Below the pieces are notes generated by a model. That model saw nothing but the letters and a program-made list of their open reading frames with translations, searched no databases and was not told the DNA's origin. A stretch of 64,000 bases of DNA from Kitasatospora humi. Its GTDB lineage: Bacteria > Actinomycetota > Actinomycetes > Streptomycetales > Streptomycetaceae. Where the stretch lies: assembly GCF_020907985.1 (NCBI RefSeq), contig NZ_JAJJPA010000020.1:1-64000 (forward strand), given 5' to 3'. Position 1 is the first letter of the stretch; every line of letters starts with the position of its first letter. The translations under genes and the position numbers were made by a program. Below, in pieces: positions 1-8,259 of the stretch.

Positions 1-1
1 T

Positions 2-1132
2 CAGGCCCGCAGGCCAGCCCTGACCCGGGCCGCCGTCGTCGGCTACGGCGTCGCCGGACGCCTGCACGCCCAGTTCCTCACCGACCTCGGCGCCACCATG
101 GCGATCATCGACCCCAAGCACCAGGACCTGCCCGCCTCACCACACACCTTCCGCCACGAAGTCGGCGAGCTACCCGCCGCCACGGCAGCCGCCATCGACG
201 TGTGGTCGATCTGCTGCCCCACCGCCGACCACCTCCCGGTGCTTCGCGCCATCCTGGCCCACAACCCTGCGGCCCGGGTCCTGCTGGAGAAGCCGGCATG
301 CCAGGGCCACGAGATCGACGCCTTCACCGACCTACTGGCCCATCACCCCGATGCTCGCGTGATCGTCAACGACCAGTACCGGCACTCCACCGCGGTCCGC
401 GCCGTCACCGACCTCGTCGCCCACCTCGAACCCGGCGCACCGATCGACCACGTCCAGATCACCTTCACCAAGGACCGCCGCCCCGACAGCGCCGCAGGAC
501 GCTTCGTCGACCGCGCCTACGGCGTCCTCGGCTACGAGTGGCTGCACATGCTCGCCGTCCTGCGCGCAATCCTGCCCCCGCCCGCCTGGGACGCGTACCT
601 CGCCACCGACCCAGCCACCACCGACACCGAACCGACCTGGGACGCACAGCTGTTCGTCCCCGCCCTGACCGAGCACACCACCCTCCACCCCGAACACGGC
701 AAACCCATCCAGCTCACGCTGACCTCCTCCATCCTCGGCCCCAGCCCCGCCCACGACACCGCACCCTCACCCCGGCCACCCTGGCGCCAGGGACTGCGCA
801 CCGCCGACGACCGCTACCGGCACGTCACCGTCCACGCCGGAGCAACCCGGTTCACCCTCCACCTCGACCCAGTCACCGCCCCTGGCGGCTGGCAGCTCGA
901 ACGCAACCACCACCGCCTCACCGCCGTCCGCGACGGCCAGATCATCCATGACGAAGTCCTGCACGATTCACCCCTGAAGACGTCCGTCGAGCACGCGGTC
1001 GCCTCTCTGCTGACCGACGGCCTCGCACCCGCACCTGATCTCGCCCCGCTGCGGCGCATCGCCGAGCTCGCGGACACCCTGCGCGACCGGGCTCCGCAGA
1101 ACCTCCAGGCGCCGCACCCGGCCACCGCGTAG
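2..1132 (+). CDS. Gfo/Idh/MocA-type NAD(P)-dependent oxidoreductase, 5' end outside window
   Basis: The frame is open from the left edge. The first in-frame ATG (98) is not the start, because codons before it encode the Rossmann fingerprint VVGYGVAGRLHAQF (GxGxxG) and there is no ATG, GTG or TTG between 2 and 98, so the gene begins upstream. The family's EKP motif is present as LLEKPACQ near nt 283-306, followed by the usual switch into a C-terminal alpha/beta substrate domain. Members oxidise or reduce sugars, cyclitols or related hydroxy/keto substrates with a bound nicotinamide cofactor; the substrate cannot be read here. The next gene starts 83 nt downstream on the same strand, so both probably belong to the same accessory locus. 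Confidence 0.8.
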   Translation, partial: QARRPALTRAAVVGYGVAGRLHAQFLTDLGATMAIIDPKHQDLPASPHTFRHEVGELPAATAAAIDVWSICCPTADHLPVLRAILAHNPAARVLLEKPACQGHEIDAFTDLLAHHPDARVIVNDQYRHSTAVRAVTDLVAHLEPGAPIDHVQITFTKDRRPDSAAGRFVDRAYGVLGYEWLHMLAVLRAILPPPAWDAYLATDPATTDTEPTWDAQLFVPALTEHTTLHPEHGKPIQLTLTSSILGPSPAHDTAPSPRPPWRQGLRTADDRYRHVTVHAGATRFTLHLDPVTAPGGWQLERNHHRLTAVRDGQIIHDEVLHDSPLKTSVEHAVASLLTDGLAPAPDLAPLRRIAELADTLRDRAPQNLQAPHPATA

Positions 1133-1215
1133 CCGTGCCGCAACGCTGGCCGACGCACGACCCTGGTCCTCCCGTCGGCCATGCCACCGCACGGAACCGA
1201 TCGGAAGGAGTTCCC

Positions 1216-2409
1216 ATGCTCCACACGCTCACCGTCGCCGCCAGCCACCGGACAGTGGCGATCCGGTCCGACACCAGGACCGTGACCGACTGGGCCAAGC
1301 GCTACTTCGGCCTCTCTTGGACCGCCACGCCTGGCGCGGACGACACCGGCCCACTGATCACCGCCACGGACAACCCCATCGGAAACGCAATCGAGGCTCC
1401 GGAGTCGGCCGAGCTGACCGACGAGGCCGTCTTCGCTCGCGAGCGCATCCACTACAGCCGGCACCCCGACGGCACGGTCACCGCCCGGACCCAGACTGCC
1501 CCTGTCCTGCAGTACCGCTACACCCCGGCCAACCACCACCTCGCTGTCACTTCGAGCAGTCGCCTCGCACTCACCGCCATACCTGACAGGCCTACCCGAC
1601 TGGCGACCGCCGTCACCCGCTTTACCCGCGAACTGATGCGCGCCCAGCTCATTGCCGACGGTTGGGTCCTGCTCCATGCCTCCGCTACCGTCCTGGCCAA
1701 CGGCACCGCCCTCCTGGCCGTCGGAGACTCCGGCGCCGGCAAGACCACCACCGCACTCACGCTCGCCGCCAACGGCTGTGCGCTCCTGGCCAACGACTGC
1801 TGCTTCGCCCGGCTCAACACCGCAGGCGAACTCGACCTCCTACCATGGCCGTCGGCGGCCGCCATCGGCCTTGGCCTCCTCGAAGCACTCGGCTGGAGCA
1901 GCATCGCCGGTGCTCATCTCGCCGACGGCGAATCACCCCACCCCACCCAGCACCCACAGGTCACCGACGCCCTGATCACCGAACGCACCGCACCGATGCG
2001 GACGCAGACAGGGCGTGAACTCAAGGCCCACATCTGGCCCGAACAGCTCTCCCGCTGGTTCCACCTGACGCAGGCCACCACCGCGACCGCGACCGCCGTC
2101 CTCCTACCACGCATCGATCCGACCGCCGATCCCGTGCCGCGCATCAACACGGAGCGCTGCACCGAGATCACCCCATCCGTCTTCGTCACCTCCGACGGGG
2201 CCGAGCGCTACCCAGACCTGTTCGGGCTCACCGACGGAAGCACCAGAGAGCACTCCACAGCTCGCGCCGCTGTGATCGCACACCTCAATACCCTGCCCAG
2301 GTACGCCGTCGACCTCGGCCACGACCACGCGGCGAACACTGACATCCTCAGGGCTCTGGCTTCCCGCTTTGCTCAGCGCCCGGGTGGGCGGATACCTGCC
2401 CTCGAATGA
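1216..2409 (+). CDS. HPr kinase-like P-loop protein
   Basis: The frame extends up to GTG 1135, but ATG 1216 follows a clear GGAAGGAG about 8 nt upstream and is the better start (397 aa). Residues around 160-185 read LLAVGDSGAGKTTTALTLA, a Walker A motif in the arrangement of HPr kinase/phosphorylase C-terminal domains, followed by ANDCCF where that family has a conserved acidic strand. The N-terminal 150 residues show no recognisable domain. Stand-alone HprK-like proteins are common in actinobacterial RiPP and other biosynthetic loci, where some phosphorylate a peptide or small-molecule serine; that role is family knowledge, not shown here. A general ATP-binding protein remains possible. Confidence 0.75.
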   Translation: MLHTLTVAASHRTVAIRSDTRTVTDWAKRYFGLSWTATPGADDTGPLITATDNPIGNAIEAPESAELTDEAVFARERIHYSRHPDGTVTARTQTAPVLQYRYTPANHHLAVTSSSRLALTAIPDRPTRLATAVTRFTRELMRAQLIADGWVLLHASATVLANGTALLAVGDSGAGKTTTALTLAANGCALLANDCCFARLNTAGELDLLPWPSAAAIGLGLLEALGWSSIAGAHLADGESPHPTQHPQVTDALITERTAPMRTQTGRELKAHIWPEQLSRWFHLTQATTATATAVLLPRIDPTADPVPRINTERCTEITPSVFVTSDGAERYPDLFGLTDGSTREHSTARAAVIAHLNTLPRYAVDLGHDHAANTDILRALASRFAQRPGGRIPALE

Positions 2410-2958
2410 TGAAACCGCTATGACCGCTCTTTCGCGAACGATCACGAGCATAGGCCGCGAGGTGCTGGTATCGACGGGTGTCACCACATATTTTCGCGGA
2501 CGAAGCCTGAAAGCGGTGTCCTGATAGCGAAGATCATGGCCGAGCAAGGACGCGTATCCGGAGGAGCCAGAACGAGGCGCGGCCATACATGGCTCCCTTG
2601 AGCATTTTGATCCGATTTATGGGCAAAACGTAACGCGGCCGCGGACGAAGGGCCGAAGTATCCCGCTATGGCGCACTCGTGTCATCGGCCATATTCCGCC
2701 AGGAATAGAGCAGTTGGCGCCAGTCATGCCAGCATCGCATGGTCGGCCTGACAGCCGTCTCGGGACGTCTCCAGAACGTCCCAGAACGTGGTTGGAACGT
2801 GCTAAGCAAGGCCGCCAAGATCGAGGGCCGCCACACCGCGCTGACGGCCCCAGTAGCCCGCAACCCGAACGACAGCAGCAGTGTCTATTCGTGACCGCGA
2901 GCCCGATTCGTGCAGCTCTCGTCTGGGCAAGTCATTCCGTCTGAAAGGACAGCTGGCC
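2410..2958. other. Non-coding stretch upstream of the radical SAM operon
   Basis: About 550 nt without a convincing gene. It is less GC-rich than its surroundings between about 2420 and 2640, which fits a regulatory region. An open frame runs into the radical SAM gene from GTG 2881, but it lacks a ribosome binding site and family similarity. The only organised signal I see is the direct-repeat array at 2771-2800. Confidence 0.5.
2771..2800. promoter_or_regulatory. Three phased AACGT-type direct repeats, candidate operator
   Basis: CCAGAACGT at 2771, CCAGAACGT at 2781 and TTGGAACGT at 2792 are spaced 10-11 bp, one helical turn, with a related GGGACGTCT just before (2762-2770). This lies about 160-190 nt upstream of the radical SAM start and ahead of a five-gene coupled operon, so it is a candidate binding site for a pathway regulator. 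No promoter elements can be assigned with confidence. Confidence 0.45.
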
Positions 2959-4089
2959 ATGAGCCACGAGCCGAAGCAGATGTCCCTAAAGGTGATGGAC
3001 AACCGGTACTCGCCCGGTATGCGTAAATGGAACCTCCGGTTCGGCATTACGTCCCGCTGCAATATCCGCTGCCAGTACTGCCTGCCGGAGGGAAAGCAGG
3101 GGGTCATCGTTCAGCCGTCGCTGAAGGAGGCGATCGAGGTCCTCCAGGCCGGCTACGACATCGGCTTCCGGCGGGTCCACTACACCGGCGGAGAGCCGAC
3201 GGTGCGTAGGGACTTCGTGGATCTGCTGCGTGCCGGCAAGGAGATCGGTTACGACCAGCAGATCGTCACGACCAACGGCTACCGCCTGCACCACTTCATC
3301 GAGGAGGCGGTCGACGCCGGCCTGACCCGGGCGATCATCAGCATCGACACCCTGGATGAGCAGCGCAATCTGCTGATCACCCGCCGGGGCTTTCACAGTG
3401 ACACCCTGCGCAGCATCGAGCGGTCGGTCGAGCTGCTTCCGACCCTTACCAAGATCTCGTGCGTGACGATGCGCGACACGCTTCACGAGCTGCCTGCCTT
3501 CATCGACTACGCCCGTGGATTGAACAACAGCGGAGGGGCGGGCCAGCTGGCGATCAAGCTGAACCAGTTCTTCCCGTCGAACCCCGCGCAGCTCGGCGCT
3601 GAGGGCGAGGCGTTCTGGAAGGATCAGTTCGCGGAGGAGCCGGCGATCCTCGAAGCGCTCGCCAGGGCGGGTGAACTGCGACCGGTGCGGCGGGAGTCGA
3701 TCGAGGGCGACAACCCGAGCTACAACTACTACGAGATCGGCGACACCGGCGTGAAGGTCGCGGTGCTCGCGATGTTCTCCTGGGACTACCCGTGCGGCGG
3801 TTGCTGGAAGCTGCGGATCAGCCCGAACGGGATGACGACGATCTGCATCAGCCAGAAGAACCCGCCGATCCTGTGGGGGATGACGCTGGACGAGAAGCGG
3901 GAGACGTTCAAGCGGCTGACCGGATACCGCGACAGCGAACAGTTCGACATCGACAACCCGAACCGCAAGCACTACCGCGACCAGCTCGGCGAGTTGAGGT
4001 TCGACAAGGTCGTCGGCGAGCAGAAGACGATCGCGCACTTCCGAACCATCCTGACCCGTGAGGCGCTGGAAGCACGGGGAGAGATGTGA
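2959..4089 (+). CDS. MoaA-like radical SAM enzyme
   Basis: ATG 2959 is chosen over the longer GTG 2881 frame because AAAGGA lies about 11 nt upstream and the protein (376 aa) then aligns with family length. The N-terminal barrel has WNLRFGITSRCNIRCQYCLP, the CxxxCxxC motif for the SAM-binding [4Fe-4S] cluster in a setting very like MoaA, and HYTGGEPTVRRDF is the SAM-binding GGE motif. Near the C terminus CGGCWKLRISPNGMTTIC matches the second MoaA cluster motif (CxxC...C). MoaA cyclises GTP for molybdopterin, but the genes around it are not molybdopterin genes, so this is probably a paralogue recruited for a specialised product. Its stop overlaps the next start by 4 nt (GTGA). Confidence 0.85.
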   Translation: MSHEPKQMSLKVMDNRYSPGMRKWNLRFGITSRCNIRCQYCLPEGKQGVIVQPSLKEAIEVLQAGYDIGFRRVHYTGGEPTVRRDFVDLLRAGKEIGYDQQIVTTNGYRLHHFIEEAVDAGLTRAIISIDTLDEQRNLLITRRGFHSDTLRSIERSVELLPTLTKISCVTMRDTLHELPAFIDYARGLNNSGGAGQLAIKLNQFFPSNPAQLGAEGEAFWKDQFAEEPAILEALARAGELRPVRRESIEGDNPSYNYYEIGDTGVKVAVLAMFSWDYPCGGCWKLRISPNGMTTICISQKNPPILWGMTLDEKRETFKRLTGYRDSEQFDIDNPNRKHYRDQLGELRFDKVVGEQKTIAHFRTILTREALEARGEM

Positions 4090-4901
4090 CAGACCTTGAA
4101 CGCCTGTGCTTCGGCACCTCGACGTTCGTCGCTGGCCGTCTACTGCCCGGCAAGGACTCACGGCCCGGCCTGGACGCGCTGCGCACCGCGCTGAACGCCG
4201 GAGTGCGCACGATCCACTCCAACCCGCACCTCGGCACGCAGTGGGCCGTGCGCGAGGTGCTGGACGAGGTCGGCCCGATCGCTGGGCTTCGTCACCTGGT
4301 CAAGGCGGAGTGCCCGCTGCGAGGGGATCTCGAAGCGCGCGTCAACACGGCTATCGAGATGTCCACCGGGCAGTTGGGCATCGGCCGGATCGACGCGCTG
4401 GTGCTGCAAGTTGATCTCAAACGCACAGAGCGGACTGAACTGCTCAATGATCAGGTTGCGTTGAGGGAGTTCTACCGGCACGGCGCCCGGGTGGCGTTCG
4501 CCTCCGGCCGGATCCGCGCGGTCTACGCCTACTGCCACGGACCGGCGGCCGTCCGCGCTGCCCTGCGGGAGGAGCCGATCACGGCCATCGCCGCCCAGTA
4601 CCACCTCGCCTCACCCTGGCCAATCTCCCACCTTGCCCAGATCTCACAGGCCGGTCGCCGTTTCGTCGGGATGTCGCCACTCAACCGCGGTGCCCTGATC
4701 GACCCGCTCGCCCGCACCGCCAGCAGCAGACTCCGCCCTCTCACCTGGGCGCTGCGAGATCCGCGCGTGGGGACCATCGCCATCACCATGTCCTCGCCGG
4801 ATCACGTCAACGAGGTGATCGACACCGTCCGGCACTCGCAGCACCCAAGACCCTCCAGCCCCCATGCCGGCCTCACCGGACTCAAGGAGACCATCCTGTG
4901 A
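4086..4901 (+). CDS. Aldo/keto reductase-fold protein with catalytic residues missing
   Basis: A 271-aa protein starting at GTG 4086, overlapping the radical SAM stop. The fold signals of aldo/keto reductases are present: an LCFGTSTF first strand, an ALNAGVRTI helix-strand, VKAECPL, and a C-terminal cofactor-side segment. The catalytic tetrad is not: the Asp and Tyr of the usual DTAxxYG read HSNPHLG, and the His of the usual H-x-x-D strand reads Gln in LVLQVD; only the Lys (VKAE) is kept. It may therefore bind rather than reduce its ligand, or use another chemistry. Translational coupling to the flanking genes implies a fixed stoichiometry with the radical SAM enzyme and the small downstream ORF. 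Confidence 0.75.
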   Translation: MTDLERLCFGTSTFVAGRLLPGKDSRPGLDALRTALNAGVRTIHSNPHLGTQWAVREVLDEVGPIAGLRHLVKAECPLRGDLEARVNTAIEMSTGQLGIGRIDALVLQVDLKRTERTELLNDQVALREFYRHGARVAFASGRIRAVYAYCHGPAAVRAALREEPITAIAAQYHLASPWPISHLAQISQAGRRFVGMSPLNRGALIDPLARTASSRLRPLTWALRDPRVGTIAITMSSPDHVNEVIDTVRHSQHPRPSSPHAGLTGLKETIL

Positions 4902-5023
4902 TCGATCTCGCCCTGCTGCGAACGTCCCCCGACACTCGGTTCCAGGCCGACAGCATGCCTTGCATCTCCAGAACCCCGCGCCGGTACGTCAGCAGCCGGG
5001 AGCGGATCGGCAGGCGCTGTTGA
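4898..5023 (+). CDS. 41-residue small ORF coupled at both ends, possible peptide substrate
   Basis: GTG 4898 has AAGGAG (4884-4889) 8 nt upstream, the best Shine-Dalgarno in this operon, and overlaps the preceding stop by 4 nt (GTGA). Its own TGA (5021-5023) overlaps TTG 5020, the best start of the carbamoyltransferase. The product begins MIDLALLRTSPD and ends RERIGRRC; it has two Cys (residues 22 and 41), several Ser/Thr and a basic second half, with no signal peptide or membrane segment. A small gene coupled between modifying enzymes could be a RiPP-type precursor, a scaffold peptide or a coupling leader. The first residues resemble the N terminus of streptomycete seryl-tRNA synthetases (as I recall, MIDLRLLREDPD), possibly by chance. 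Function unknown. Confidence 0.6.
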   Translation: MIDLALLRTSPDTRFQADSMPCISRTPRRYVSSRERIGRRC

Positions 5024-6732
5024 CTCTGACCCTGGGGCTGAACTTCGGCACCCACGACGCGGCGGCGGCCATCGTCCACAACGGGAAGGTGGTCGCCGCT
5101 GTCGAAGAGGAGCGCCTGAATCGGATCAAGAACACGAAGGTGTTCCCCGAGCAGGCAATCCGGGCCTGCCTGGACCTGGCCGGTGCCCAACCGCAGGACC
5201 TCGACCAGGCCGCGCTGTTCGTGGACCCGAAGCTCCACCTTCTCCTGGCACCGTCGAACCTGCGCTACGGCACCCCGGCGTCGATCGGCTCGCTGCTGTC
5301 GGACCTGGACAAGTACCGCACGCGGCGCCGACTACCCCAACTCGCTCGCCGCAGCGGCCTCTTACCGGGACACCTGCCGCTCATATGCGTGCCGCACCAC
5401 CGGGCGCATGCCGCCAGCGCCTACCTGACCTCTCCTTTCGATGACGCCCTGGTCATCACCCTCGACGGCCGCGGCGAGTACGAGACCGCCGCGATCTACG
5501 ACGGCACCAACGGTCGAATGACGAGACGTCATCACATCGTCTATCCACACTCATTCGGATACCTGTACAGCGCCCTGACCCGGTACCTGGGCTTCCGGCC
5601 GCAGAGCGACGAGTACAAGGTGATGGGCCTGGCCGCCTACGGAGGCGCCCGGTACCTCGAGCAGATCGAGCGCCTCGCCTGGCTTGACCCACGCACCGGT
5701 CGGCTCCACTTGAACCTGCGCTACTTCGACCATCACCGCCGGCCGAGCGCTCGCCGCAACCTGTTCAGCCCCGCCCTGGTCGAGCTCCTCGGCCCGCCCC
5801 GGCACCCCGAGGAGCCGATCACCGACCGGCACCGCGATGTCGCCCACGCCCTCCAGCATTTCTTGGAGCAGTTGGTCGGCTCCTACCTCGCCTTCGCCCA
5901 GCGCCTCGTGCCGCGACGATCGCTCTGCCTGGCCGGCGGCGTCGCGCTCAACTGCGTCGCTAACGCCACGGTGATCGCCTCGGGCCAGTTCGACCGGATC
6001 TTCGTCCAGCCCGCAGCAGGCGACGCTGGTACCTCTGTCGGCGCGGCGCTGGCGACCGACGCCAGCCCGGTCCGGCGCCCGCTTCGGCATGCCTTCCTCG
6101 GCCCTTCCTACGACGAGCAGACGATCCGCTTGGCCCTGGACGGCATCCCCGCCGACCGGTACCGGGTGCGGCGCACGGCCGAGCCGCACCGGGAAGCCGC
6201 ACGGCTGCTGAGGGCGGAAAAGGTGATCGGCTGGTTCCAGGGCCGCATGGAGTTCGGACCACGGGCGCTGGGAGCCCGCAGCATCCTGGCCTCTCCCCAG
6301 CACGCCACGACCGCTGCCCGGATCAACGCCATGATCAAGCAGCGGGAAGCATTTCGACCGTTCGCGCCGGCCGTCCTAGCCGAGCACGCCGACGACTTCT
6401 TCGACCTGCCGTCGGCTGGCGCGCTCGTCTACCCGTACATGCTGGCAACCAGCACGGTGCGCCAGCGGCAGCGGGCACTGCTTCCCGCAGTCGTCCACGT
6501 GGACGGCTCCGCCCGCGTCCAGATGGTGCACCACCACACAAACCCCCTGCTGTGGAACGTCATCGACGCATACCACCAGCTCTCGGGACTGCCCGTAGTG
6601 CTGAACACCAGCTTCAACGGGGCGGATGAGCCGATCGTCTGCACCCCGAGCGATGCGGTCCGCACCTTCCTGCGCTGCGGCCTGGACGCACTCGTGGCCG
6701 GCCCGTACGTCATCGAGGAGACCACCCGTTGA
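5020..6732 (+). CDS. NodU/TobZ-family O-carbamoyltransferase
   Basis: The frame reaches back to ATG 4864, but that would add a 52-residue Pro/Arg/Gln-rich extension foreign to the family; TTG 5020 gives LTLTLGLNFGTHDAAAAIV at the very N terminus and a 570-aa protein of normal length. The Kae1-like domain shows VPHHRAHAASAY (metal-binding His), ITLDGRGEYE, DEYKVMGLAAYG and CLAGGVALNCVAN; the C-terminal domain shows GRMEFGPRALGARSIL and REAFRPFAPAVL. These enzymes transfer a carbamoyl group from carbamoyl phosphate, via carbamoyl adenylate, to a hydroxyl of a sugar, amino acid or natural product. The acceptor is unknown. TTG 6729 of the next gene overlaps its stop. Confidence 0.88.
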   Translation: MTLTLGLNFGTHDAAAAIVHNGKVVAAVEEERLNRIKNTKVFPEQAIRACLDLAGAQPQDLDQAALFVDPKLHLLLAPSNLRYGTPASIGSLLSDLDKYRTRRRLPQLARRSGLLPGHLPLICVPHHRAHAASAYLTSPFDDALVITLDGRGEYETAAIYDGTNGRMTRRHHIVYPHSFGYLYSALTRYLGFRPQSDEYKVMGLAAYGGARYLEQIERLAWLDPRTGRLHLNLRYFDHHRRPSARRNLFSPALVELLGPPRHPEEPITDRHRDVAHALQHFLEQLVGSYLAFAQRLVPRRSLCLAGGVALNCVANATVIASGQFDRIFVQPAAGDAGTSVGAALATDASPVRRPLRHAFLGPSYDEQTIRLALDGIPADRYRVRRTAEPHREAARLLRAEKVIGWFQGRMEFGPRALGARSILASPQHATTAARINAMIKQREAFRPFAPAVLAEHADDFFDLPSAGALVYPYMLATSTVRQRQRALLPAVVHVDGSARVQMVHHHTNPLLWNVIDAYHQLSGLPVVLNTSFNGADEPIVCTPSDAVRTFLRCGLDALVAGPYVIEETTR

Positions 6733-7535
6733 ACCACCCCGGCGGCATCATCCCCACCCCCTTACGCATAGCGGTGGAACGAGAGTTCGGCCCCATCCTC
6801 CACGTCGAGGAGCGCCCTGGCGGCCACACCCCCGGCATCAGCGCCGCCCTCACCCTGATTCACCGACGCGTCTTCCTCAAGGCGATAGCTGTCGGCCACC
6901 CACGCTCGAAGGACCACCAGTTGGAAGTCGGGATCAACTCCGTCCTGCCATCCGGCCTCGGGCCTCGGTTGCTGTGGACCGACACCGTGGACGGCTGGCT
7001 CGCCCTAGTCTTCGAGCACGTCGACGGGCGCCACCCGGATCTGAGCCCGCGCTCACCGGACATCCCCATGGTCCTGGAGAAGGTCACCATGCTGATCGAC
7101 CTCCTCACGCCGAGCCCGTTCGCCGGTGCCGCTGCGATCAGCGACCACCGTGCCTACCGGGCAGTGCCAACGGAACTCCTTTCCGGTGACACGCTGCTCC
7201 ACTGCTCCCCGCGGCCGGACAACCTGATCATCAACAGCGAGGTCCACGTGATCGACTGGGGCTCCAGTCGCTTGGGTGCGGGCTGGTTGGTGACCGCGTT
7301 CATGGTGCCGCACTTCATCGTGGCCGGACACAGCCCCCGCAGCGCCGAAGCACTCGTCCAGACGGTCCCGGCCTTCAAGGCGGCGCCGCGCGAGGTCGTC
7401 ACGATCGTCGCCCGAATCTTGGCTACCTACTGGGGCAGCCGCATTGACCACTACCCGCCCGGTGCTCTGTATGACTATCGCGTTCGTGCCGCCCACGCTG
7501 CCCGCCGCTGGGCGGATCACTGCACGACGCCGTAG
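6729..7535 (+). CDS. Aminoglycoside phosphotransferase-fold protein with altered catalytic loop
   Basis: TTG 6729 overlaps the previous stop and has GAGGAG (6715-6720) 8 nt upstream; 268 aa. The C-terminal lobe reads LLHCSPRPDNLII followed by VHVIDWGSSRLG, matching the HGDxxxxN and IDW motifs of the APH/choline-kinase fold. The catalytic-base Asp of HGD is replaced by Ser (HCS), while the Asn and the metal-binding Asp (IDW) are kept. The N-lobe nucleotide loop is poorly recognisable. Canonical kinase activity is therefore doubtful; it may act as a binding partner or use an altered mechanism. It is the last gene of the coupled operon and a hairpin follows. Confidence 0.75.
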   Translation: MNHPGGIIPTPLRIAVEREFGPILHVEERPGGHTPGISAALTLIHRRVFLKAIAVGHPRSKDHQLEVGINSVLPSGLGPRLLWTDTVDGWLALVFEHVDGRHPDLSPRSPDIPMVLEKVTMLIDLLTPSPFAGAAAISDHRAYRAVPTELLSGDTLLHCSPRPDNLIINSEVHVIDWGSSRLGAGWLVTAFMVPHFIVAGHSPRSAEALVQTVPAFKAAPREVVTIVARILATYWGSRIDHYPPGALYDYRVRAAHAARRWADHCTTP

Positions 7536-7545
7536 CCGGAATCCT

Positions 7546-7572
7546 GGCCTGTGGCGCTGCCTGCCGCAGGCC
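7546..7572. terminator. Hairpin terminator after the coupled operon
   Basis: GGCCTGTGGC (7546-7555) and GCCGCAGGCC (7563-7572) form a 10-bp stem with one G-U pair and a 7-nt loop just downstream of the stop at 7535. No U-run follows, which is usual in actinomycetes. A second hairpin, CCCAGCTC/GAGCTGGG (7609-7629), lies just before the next gene. Confidence 0.55.
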
Positions 7573-7648
7573 ACCCACGGCACGAGAATGATCCTCAGTC
7601 CGCATCGGCCCAGCTCGCCTTGAGCTGGGCGGACCTGAGGAGCAGCGC

Positions 7649-8092
7649 ATGTGCCACAGCATCCCGCCATCCGTCCTTGCGCCCGTAGAGGATGCCGCCC
7701 GTGACGGCATCGAGAGATTCGGTGCCGGGTGCCTGATCCGCAACCGTGGCCGGGTCCTGCTGCTGAGGCGGAAGCAGGGCGACTGCATGGCGGGCCTGTA
7801 TGAGCTGCCGTCCGGAGGCGTCGAACCCGGTGAGAGCGTGGAGGAGGCCGCTCTGCGGGAAACCCTGGAGGAGTGCGGCCTGGCGGTGACGATCACTGGC
7901 TACCTCGGCTCCGTCGATTACACCAACCGCAGGGGGCAGCGGGGTCGGCAGTACGCCTTCACCGCCACCGCGCCAAGGACCGAGCCCATCGTCCTGAGCG
8001 AGCACGACGACTTCGTCTGGGCCAGGCCGAGCGCCCTGCCAAACGTCTCGGACGGCGTGCGTGGGCTGATCGCGCTGGCCGAGCGGCGGTGA
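7649..8092 (+). CDS. Nudix hydrolase
   Basis: ATG 7649 with GAGGAG (7637-7642) 6 nt upstream; 147 aa. Residues about 57-79 carry the full Nudix box (GGVEPGESVEEAALRETLEE plus CGL, i.e. Gx5Ex7REUxEExGU). The N-terminal sheet GAGCLIRNRGRVLLLRRKQGD and the C-terminal HDDFVWARPSALP are typical of small NTP or ADP-ribose pyrophosphohydrolases. Substrate cannot be assigned. It lies between the coupled operon and the T-box/serS unit, separated from both by hairpins or leader sequence. Confidence 0.88.
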   Translation: MCHSIPPSVLAPVEDAARDGIERFGAGCLIRNRGRVLLLRRKQGDCMAGLYELPSGGVEPGESVEEAALRETLEECGLAVTITGYLGSVDYTNRRGQRGRQYAFTATAPRTEPIVLSEHDDFVWARPSALPNVSDGVRGLIALAERR

Positions 8093-8221
8093 TCAGCTTT
8101 GGCAGCCGGCCCTCAGGAGAACCGGCGGCGCGGGAGGCTACTGAACTGGCAAGTCATCGATCCGCCCCAGCACCGTAGTGTCACTCAGGGTGATTGGCCG
8201 AATCTTGACGGCGATTCTGCG

Positions 8222-8250
8222 TTGCTCGCGGCGCCTGGGCGTTCTATCCT
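8222..8250 (+). promoter_or_regulatory. Candidate promoter for the T-box/serS transcript
   Basis: TTGCTC (8222-8227), a 17-nt spacer and TATCCT (8245-8250) match a housekeeping sigma promoter and would start transcription around 8257, immediately before the first base of T-box Stem I at 8260. A TTGACG at 8205 is an alternative -35 but has no -10 at the right distance. Confidence 0.5.
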
Positions 8251-8259
8251 CTTGGGCAA

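Noticed and set aside
2536..2601. 21-codon ORF in the intergenic region upstream of the radical SAM gene
   Set aside because: No ribosome binding site and no coupling to a neighbour; chance frame.
2959..4089. Housekeeping molybdenum cofactor gene moaA
   Set aside because: No other molybdopterin genes are near, and it is translationally coupled to unrelated enzymes; a paralogue is more likely.
4864..5019. N-terminal extension of the carbamoyltransferase from ATG 4864
   Set aside because: The 52 residues are Pro/Arg/Gln-rich, not found in the family, and overlap the well-supported 41-codon ORF in another frame.
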